A stretch of DNA of 64,000 bases from the NCBI GenBank assembly GCA_027946365.1, contig JAPEUQ010000022.1, forward strand, positions 248,001 to 312,000, given 5' to 3'. The DNA comes from Kalmusia sp. IMI 367209 (Eukaryota; Ascomycota; Dothideomycetes; Pleosporales; Didymosphaeriaceae). The notes under the pieces were generated by a model, which was given only the letters and a program-made list of their open reading frames with translations, did no database searches and was not told the origin of the DNA. Every line of letters starts with the position of its first letter. Position 1 is the stretch's first letter. Shown here piece after piece: positions 57,201 through 64,000 of the stretch. Both the position numbers and the translations under genes were made by a program.

Positions 57201-58258
57201 GGTAGAGTCTTGATGAGATGATGATTGTGGTTGTGGGATACATTGGCCAGGACGCGTCTATGTTCGCGAGGGATCGTGGATCGACCTTACTCGCTTATCT
57301 AACACGCAACGCGGGGGCGCTTCTCGAGAGGGGCCGTGTGTAGAAACCTTATGGCTCGTGCTTATAATTTCCGTGAGGCTCTGAGGCCCAAATTTCACAA
57401 CAACATGTTTTCCTAACAGCTCACAACTATCTCCTACAGTACCGCTGGATCTAGCACATTTTTTCAACGTGCGAGAGCGTAGAAAGTTTCAAAGCCTGAT
57501 AGTAGAGCGTTGGTGTGCGTGGTGGCCACGGTGAGCTTCCAGGCGATGTTACGCGAGTCATAAGTTTTGAGCACTTCCGCTACACCGTGATAGGTCAAGT
57601 AGATCTCTCAACTAAATGTGCTCGATCTGGGGTCGGTCCCACTACGGGAACTAAATCTAGCGCATCGCGACTTGGTAGCAACTACCATCTTCAAGATTGT
57701 TCTTTGTGGACATTTTTATCGCTTCCCGCACAACCCTCTGGCCGATGCGGGTATCGTGGGGAGGTCTAATTTCACTCAAAGTGCTTTTAGTCTCAACAGC
57801 TGCATGGCGCGACTAGCGCCAGCCACTGTCATGGTGGCCAGGCTGAATGATGTGGCCTTGGCTGAGGGGTAGAGAGACGATCTCAAAAATTACTGCACAC
57901 CCAGCAAAGCTTTTCATCCGCGGTCTCTTTGCGACAAAAAGCTCATCACACTTTGATCATGTCGGATGCCACTGCTGTCACGGCTTTTTCGGCGATTGAG
58001 GGGTCCGTCGGATGAGCCTGTCAGCTAGAAGGTGTAATACAAAAAGAGAGATCGAGGCAATGATGTCTCTCGATTACGAGATGTTGGGCGAATGGGGATA
58101 ACATTGATATCTTTGTCTCAGCTATTCGTCTAGGGTAGCACTCGCGCGATGTACTAACCCTCTGAGATACTAAGACGTATTGAGCATATAAGAGTTCGTA
58201 TGATTAATGAACTCCATCCTAACATTGAGTAGAAGAGGCCTATATAAGTCACTATTAT
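57201..58258. other. Gene-poor stretch
   Basis: No supported gene. Short frames at 57515-57872 on the plus strand have no recognisable features. AT-rich from about 58050 to the 3' end of the HET gene. Confidence 0.5.
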
Positions 58259-60358
58259 CTAACGGAGATAGAGTTCCTTCCGAAGCTTCTTTGGTGTAAG
58301 ACGTGGCGGAGGAACAGTTGGTGATGGTATACTCTTAGGCTCAGTCTTAATTGTTGGTCGCGTGGTTCCATCCATTGTACCGAAGCCCACTCGCTCATGA
58401 CATCCGTTGTCCACTTCACGAATTACAAGGACATACCACTTTCCCAACGACCTATTAGCGGTGTGGCATAGATCTATTCCGAAGCACTTGGTGCCAGCAG
58501 GAATAGGCGTAGTGTAAGTTGGCGTGAAGCTCCATAGACCCGTTGCATTGTACTTGACTTCTTGATTCTTGAGTTCTTGGTTCTTGAGTTCCTCCTTTTC
58601 GAGTTCTACGTTCTTGAGTTCCTCGAGTTCTACTTTTACCTCGTACTGGAAGTCCGAATCCGATGTCTCGCTTTGCTGAATCTCCAACAGGTACATCGAG
58701 GTAGAAACATGCAGAGTGCCAGAAACCTTCTTACCAGTGTCACCATAAGATTCGTGGAATTCCTCCACATCTTCATATTCCCCATTTTCAAGCTGAATCG
58801 AAAGTTCGAGATCGTCGTTCGGTTCCAGATAGCGCCAATCCTCGTCTTTAATCCCCCATTTTATCTCGCTTCGGCAACTAGTCCAGGACCATGACGAAAA
58901 TCCTGGCCGACGTTCAGATGGCGAGGTAGCTGCCCAAGACAGCCCCGCACAGAATCCAAACTTTGGTGGCCATTTATCTTTGTATTCCTTCGATTTCCCA
59001 GTTCGCTTTCGTCCAGACGGGATCATTGGTACGCCAGCACAATGCCGCACTTCACAGCTCCTTTTGAAGGCGTTCAAGATGCCAGAGATCCCATTTAATA
59101 TATCAGAGGGTTTTGTCAACTGCCTCTTGGTGTACTCTTCGATCCTTTTTACTACTTCCCATGGTACCTTTCCAAGCTCTTTTGGGAATAAACCGATATT
59201 GATTCCGTGACAGTATTTCTCATAAAATTGCTTGCCGTCATCCATGTGGAGATCTCCTAAAGGAAAGTTGAGAGCTTCACAGCAGTACATGCCAGAGCAC
59301 TCAAAGTACATCTGACGGTCGGTGAAGATGAGCCGCCTCGGAGAAAGTATGCCCTCTTGATAGGTCCATCCACGATGGTACCAGATTGCTTGCTTGATTT
59401 CGCTAATTGGATCTGGCAGAGTCGATACCAGCTTTTCTCCTAGGACCATACCTTGCAGCTGGGGTGATCTACATCTATTTCCGACTCCTGGGAGGCCGTA
59501 ATGAGGCGTTGCTCCGGCAGCGGCGATAATCGTGAGATACGCGTGGCGATAGATCAAGTCCATTTGGGTTACCTGTTCCTTTACTTCGGCTCGATCAGAG
59601 TGATCAATACAATATCGGTCTATCCAGAGATATCGCAATCCCAAAGCTTGAGTGAGGTTCACGGCGTCTACGATAGTTTCAGGGAAATGATCCGTATCTA
59701 TACCGCATTCACCCTTACCCTCGTCTCCCCATACGTAGCTTAGAGCCACATATTCTCCTATGCAGCCATTGACAAGATATCCCGTTTCACAATCAAATAA
59801 CTTAAACGAGGTAATTGTGGAGAGCGGTGAAACGTTGGACTCGGATGATGAAGGTAGTCCATCTCCTGCACTACATGTACCAGAATGGTTATCTTGGCAA
59901 TGTTGCAGCCAATCTCTTATCAGCTTAGGGTCGATTTTCGGTTGTATAAGTCGAACGATCGATGAGTCCTTGGGATATATGACCAGGAAGGCTGAGCCAT
60001 TGTCAATGGCGAGCATGTTCGTATCAACGGCTTGCCAACCCCTTTCTGGGATTCTGCTACTGCTCAAAGATCGAAGCTCATGGCTTCTGAATTTTTTACG
60101 ATCCGCCGGGATAAGTTCGTGCATAAGTTTGCAAAGTGAACAACCATTGATGCTCCATTCATTCGGCCCCAATTCGCGGACTTTTTTGCCAGATTTTGTA
60201 GAGTGTTTTTCCTGAAAGGCAAGGTTTAAATCGATTGATTCACATCTTCTGCAAAGGCCAGACCTTAAGACGGACATGGTAGAGACTGGAATTGTCAGAG
60301 TTGCAGCGTTCGTGGAATAATTGCGCTCGCACCTTTTCTTGAGGTCGTGATCGCCCAC
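58259..60358 (-). CDS. HET-domain protein, 699 aa, intronless
   Basis: A single frame on the minus strand. Residues 36-76 carry two Cys pairs (CRRC, CSLC) that often precede HET domains. The HET core is YVALSYVWGDEG (203-214), LRYLWIDRYCID (241-252) and WYHRGWTYQEG (about 326-336), all family hallmarks. The C-terminal third has WAATSPSERRPGFSSWSW and a charged repeat ELKNVELEKEELKNQELKNQEVK-like tract (about 590-615), a likely helix. Translation may start at the ATG at 60358 or at the one at 60277, which gives MSVLRSGLCRRC; the second looks more like relatives. HET proteins drive incompatibility-type cell death. No partner gene or amyloid motif is visible next to it. Confidence 0.9.
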   Translation of the reverse strand: MGDHDLKKRCERNYSTNAATLTIPVSTMSVLRSGLCRRCESIDLNLAFQEKHSTKSGKKVRELGPNEWSINGCSLCKLMHELIPADRKKFRSHELRSLSSSRIPERGWQAVDTNMLAIDNGSAFLVIYPKDSSIVRLIQPKIDPKLIRDWLQHCQDNHSGTCSAGDGLPSSSESNVSPLSTITSFKLFDCETGYLVNGCIGEYVALSYVWGDEGKGECGIDTDHFPETIVDAVNLTQALGLRYLWIDRYCIDHSDRAEVKEQVTQMDLIYRHAYLTIIAAAGATPHYGLPGVGNRCRSPQLQGMVLGEKLVSTLPDPISEIKQAIWYHRGWTYQEGILSPRRLIFTDRQMYFECSGMYCCEALNFPLGDLHMDDGKQFYEKYCHGINIGLFPKELGKVPWEVVKRIEEYTKRQLTKPSDILNGISGILNAFKRSCEVRHCAGVPMIPSGRKRTGKSKEYKDKWPPKFGFCAGLSWAATSPSERRPGFSSWSWTSCRSEIKWGIKDEDWRYLEPNDDLELSIQLENGEYEDVEEFHESYGDTGKKVSGTLHVSTSMYLLEIQQSETSDSDFQYEVKVELEELKNVELEKEELKNQELKNQEVKYNATGLWSFTPTYTTPIPAGTKCFGIDLCHTANRSLGKWYVLVIREVDNGCHERVGFGTMDGTTRPTIKTEPKSIPSPTVPPPRLTPKKLRKELYLR

Positions 60359-62099
60359 GGTTAGGTCTTTTCTGAATGGCGGACTTTATCTGCACACGGG
60401 TGCTGCCAATACAGCCAAAATTCAAACTGGCGAGGGGAAGAGGACCAGCAATGGCAGCGGGCTTTTTAAATCGTCTTCGCACTGCGCCACAAGGTGCGCC
60501 TCTGCGCCACCACTATGCTCCTAAAACAGAGACCGTTTCAATTCTGGGACCCCAGCGGCATTCGAGTGGCTCTTGTACGTTATGAGCAAAACTCACTCAT
60601 TTATCCGCGCAGGCTCCCTTCGTAATTGTGAGTCGTGGCATCATTCTACTGTACGTAATTCTAGGCATCATTCTGCCTTCCGCTACCTGTCCATAGACGA
60701 GTGTTGACAAGACAGGGACAAGCGAAGGCTATGCCTAAACTGTTCACGAAGAGTCATAGCGGTACAACGCACCCACCCTACTTCCGCAGCAGTGTCGGGA
60801 CATTGTCTTCGGCGAAGACTTAGATTACAGGGCCCCGTGGCTGTGTGCTACCCGGTACCCCGCTCAAGAACGCCGAGCGCTTCTGTCACCACACCCACAC
60901 TTACGAAGGGATCAGAGGCCACCTAGCCTCAACTTCTCTACAGTTGCGCTAAACCGCATCAATTGTCCTCTTACGGGAAGATAGAAAGGTCAATAATCCA
61001 AACGTTCTCGTCTATGACCTCGTGCTGCCTTGGCCTGGCTCGAACTCGAAAAGACCCATCTTTTCCCGCAGCTCGGATGTGGTGCGCCTCGCAGCTTTTG
61101 ACAGAAGAGCGGAATTCCCTAATGGATATGTCCTCGCACAGTTCTTCGAGTGATCGTTCTTTCCCACGAACATTGATGGATCCTGCTGAATGTTTAACTG
61201 CAAGACACACGACTACTTCCGAGTCAGATTCAATTTTGTAAAGATGCGGCTTTGACGTGCTTGTAATCTATGGCGTATCCCCTGTAACGATTCATTGTCC
61301 GCGTCTGTAGGTTCCATTCGCGTATTGGAGCGCTTAGGTCAGATTAAAGGAGACTGGCTGCTTGCGAATCCATATCGATGCGGTGAGGCAGCAATGCCGA
61401 GAAACTAGCATAGAATCTAAAATTTGTCGCGAGGCACAAGAGTCGTGGCCAGGAATAAGAGCTTCAAGGATTCAAACATGGGTCAGATGCAAACGTTGAT
61501 GATAACTGCCACATTCCCACGCGCAGCTCTCGACCGAACATGCAATAACATGTAACCTCAACGTACTCTCCTGTACACTTCTTCGGCGGAGGCAATGAAG
61601 GCGCACCTACGAGCCTTGAATGTGCTGAAGAGTGTTCGCGGCCCTTGAAGTAGTCTGCGGCCTGATCCAAAGGAGATCATAACAAACCTTGGGGCATGAA
61701 ATGGCAGTAGACATGAAAGAGAAGACAAGTAGCCTGACAAGATTCGTGCAAAAAAAAAAAGCGGGGGCGATGCAGCATGAAATGGCGGATATGGGCAGTG
61801 GGTGGTGGGGGGCCATTGTGAGGATGATGTCATGGTCGAGGTGGCACCTTCACACGACACGCAGACTAAAACACCGAAGAGACCTTGCAAACGAACACTC
61901 AGCAACGAAGGCCGCTGCACAGGCCCTAATCTCGCGCACAGTAGCTCCCCCATCAATCCCGCCGCGTAGTCTATGATTGTGTTGACCCCATGCATTGAAA
62001 ATTTCGCGTTATGACCGTAGACCTTCGCACGGCAGCATGGCAGATCCCTGGACCGCAAATCTCACAGCCACCTGCACCCGAGGTTTTCCTTTCCCCATC
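60359..62099. other. Gene-poor stretch
   Basis: No gene I can support. A small minus-strand frame at 60971-61210 has protein-like composition but no family motif. Bases 61767-61825 share a diverged similarity with the inverted-repeat arm at 22898. A poly-A run lies at about 61750. Confidence 0.5.
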
Positions 62100-63470
62100 C
62101 ACGAGCCGTATGCGTGTTCGTCGAGGCCGATAACAGCAATTATGCTAACACAACGTGTCAGTACGGCGCAGACCGCACATTGCACATCCCACTGGCAAGC
62201 CCAGCAGTGCATCTGGCGCTAATCGCCCGCAGGGAGCTCCAGAAAGCCAGGGATATAGAGGAGGTAGGCGTTGCTACGAAGAGCTGCTGTGGGAACGTAA
62301 AGACGGGGCTGACAGTTGTGACTCCTAGTCGAGAAAGCAGCCACTCCTCTTTATCGCGCATAGCTTTGGTGGCATTTTACTTGCTCATGTAGGTCTTTGT
62401 GGTGGTATATATGTAAGGCTAAGCATCGCAGTGTTTCAGGTGCATGCGACCAACGCCGCCCGATTGGAGCAGGCCGACGAGAACATTGCTGCCAAGGTTG
62501 AGCTTCTCGGCCACGATGACTCAAAGACAGACGTCCTCCGGCTAGTGTACTACTGGCTGGACGAAGAGAAGAACGGGCGATGGTTGATGGTATTGGACAA
62601 TGCCTACGACGGCCGGCTTTTCTCCTCCACTAGCGTTGCGCATAGAGCGGAGGACACTTGTGAGGCAGCGTCCTTGGACAGCTTCCCTCCCCAGTGCTTA
62701 GATGTATGGATACTGGTCACTTCGAGAGACATGGTTGCGGCAGTAAACCTTATGGTGACAACGCGTAATGTAATTCGGGTGGAGCCAATGGTATCTCGCT
62801 GTACAGGAGCAAAGAATCATTGTCTAGAGCTACCTCGAGCTTTTTTGCGGGAGCGCAGAAAACCAAGCACACCTCATCAAAAGCGGAGAGGTAGGAGACC
62901 TACGGCGGGACGGCAGCGCATCCGATGCAGTCATCACCACCTAGCAGATCGTGTTCGAGCATAATCGGATAATGAGACCTGAGGCAGCAGGGCTGCTTTT
63001 GCTCATCGCATTGTTTGATAGATAGATGATTCCAGAGTGTATCCTACACTATGGCCGAGGTAGACTGTAGGTTGAGGATGCGGTCGCGCTGTTGATAAGC
63101 TTCTCTCTGGTCAGATCTCTGAGTCGAAGCAACTGGGGCAACAGATTGGCCAGCAGCTATTTGAGATACACGGCTGGTGATTTCCGAGTGGGTGGCACAA
63201 AACCTGGACGGCTTACCGAGCGCTCCTTCCGCACGCGAGAGAGGTTCTTATCTACGTGGAAGACGGGTTCGAGGCAACGCTGGATCGAGATACGATTGCG
63301 ACCAAACAGGTTGATACCCGCGTCAAATGGGGGAGTACGTAGCAGCGGCGATGTGAATCGAAGTGCGATAGCAGCAAGGGATAGGTCACGTGAGCTAGAG
63401 CATCAGGACACGCTCACCAGCGTCAGGCAACTGGAGGCAGCTAAGGGCAGCCGGAGGCGGCTGTGACTTG
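62100..63470 (+). pseudogene. Decayed hydrolase-NB-ARC receptor
   Basis: At about 62330-62380 one frame reads LLFIAHSFGGILLAH, the nucleophile elbow of an alpha/beta hydrolase, directly after an in-frame TAG. From 62440 the frame VHATNAARLEQADENIAAKVEL runs into TDVLRLVYYWLDEEKNGRWLMVLDNAYD and LVTSRDMVAAVN, the RNBS-A, Walker B and sensor parts of a fungal NB-ARC. The P-loop is missing. Beyond 62960, RPEAAGLLLLIALFD and RALLPHAREVLIYVEDG continue the receptor in other frames with stops between. This fits the hydrolase-NB-ARC-TPR architecture of fungal NLRs, broken by deletions, shifts and stops. It ends about 60 bp before a solo LTR. Confidence 0.65.
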
Positions 63471-63531
63471 ACTGTAGGCAAGGCTGAGCGTAGGATTTGC
63501 CCAGCTCGCGCATGGGCCTACGCACTGATTG

Positions 63532-63725
63532 TGTAAGGAGTGAAGTGCGTGGTCCCGTGATAGTAAGATCACGTAATATTTACCTGCCAAGATCGTTCCG
63601 CAAGCGAGGCACTAGGAGCGCGCTAGCGCAACACCCCTAAAACGTAGGGGAAGATAGAGCATAGAAGATAGATTTCAATCTCATCACTACTTGAGGAATG
63701 CTCGCTGCTATAATTAATCCTAACA
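63532..63725. mobile_element. Solo LTR, copy 3 (194 bp)
   Basis: Begins TGTAAGGAGTGAAG and ends CCTAACA with perfect 5-bp flanking direct repeats gattg (63527-63531 and 63726-63730). Same orientation and family as the two other copies; same length as copy 2. Confidence 0.93.
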
Positions 63726-63730
63726 GATTG

Positions 63731-64000
63731 GGCATCTGCCTGGGTGTTCTCGCCCCGACCTAGCCTCTTCAGTGTGTCTAGATTTGACCAGATTGTAATT
63801 CACACCCGATTTGTCTTGAACCAAGTGTAGTGCTCTGACAGATGATAGATGTAAGTTATGCTATAGCACTGGTGATGGGGAAATCGGTAGGATTGCTCGG
63901 GTTCGGCTCCGGCTCGATGGGGCCGCTCAAGAAGACGTACGCAGGGTCACAGGCAGTATCAAACATCGTTAGCTTCAAAACACGTATCGGATCGCGTAGA
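63731..64000. other. Window end, no gene seen
   Basis: No coding signal that I can support in the last 270 bases. Confidence 0.5.

Noticed and set aside
60971..61210. 79-codon minus-strand frame with even amino-acid composition
   Set aside because: Looks somewhat protein-like but too short and without a recognisable family or exons.
13..64000. tRNA, rRNA and CRISPR arrays
   Set aside because: I looked for cloverleaf-like blocks and direct-repeat/spacer patterns and found none that I could support; the tandem arrays seen are simple minisatellites without unique spacers.

Overview
The window looks like about 64 kb of a filamentous ascomycete (Pezizomycotina) nuclear genome. Most genes carry short GT-AG introns of about 45-65 nt. 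The families are typically fungal: PTH11/SAT4-like membrane protein, HET domains, NB-ARC/TPR receptor, NmrA-like enzymes. A dothideomycete is my best guess, but the sequence alone does not settle it. All exon joins below were read by eye from reading frame and splice signals.

Left part (about 0-10 kb) is an ordinary biosynthetic/secretory-type neighbourhood. It has a cytochrome P450 (minus strand) divergent from a SAM-dependent methyltransferase, then a 14-TM-type MFS exporter, an alpha/beta hydrolase and a rhodopsin-like (SAT4/PTH11) membrane protein. P450 + methyltransferase + MFS resembles part of a secondary-metabolite cluster, but no backbone synthase is inside the window. From 10 to 15 kb there is a gene graveyard: an HNH-nuclease-family pseudogene, a possible chromodomain scrap and a broken NAM7/ZNFX1-like helicase. 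Two NmrA-like NAD(P)-binding proteins follow, on opposite strands (17.3-18.3 and 19.8-20.6 kb).

Right part (about 23.8-63.7 kb) is an accessory island rich in allorecognition/immunity-type families. It holds three PD-(D/E)XK-nuclease-like proteins and the wreck of a fourth, an ankyrin protein, a very large AAA+ ATPase-HET fusion, a trypsin-like serine protease with a repeat-rich N-terminus, a deaminase-MYND gene with one frameshift, and a second HET protein. It also holds an NB-ARC-TPR receptor divergent from a SesB-like hydrolase, and a decayed hydrolase-NB-ARC gene.

The most striking system is at 51.9-56.0 kb. The NB-ARC-TPR receptor carries at its N-terminus, and the neighbouring hydrolase at its C-terminus, the same short Gly/Asn/Phe motif (FQGNF followed by [IV]G). 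This is the layout known for fungal NLR-amyloid-effector pairs. The receptor looks intact and its 126-bp TPR units are nearly identical. The effector has two single-base frameshifts but keeps its motif. Three solo LTRs of one small retrotransposon family, each with a perfect 5-bp target duplication, and several mini- and microsatellites mark the island as a dynamic region.
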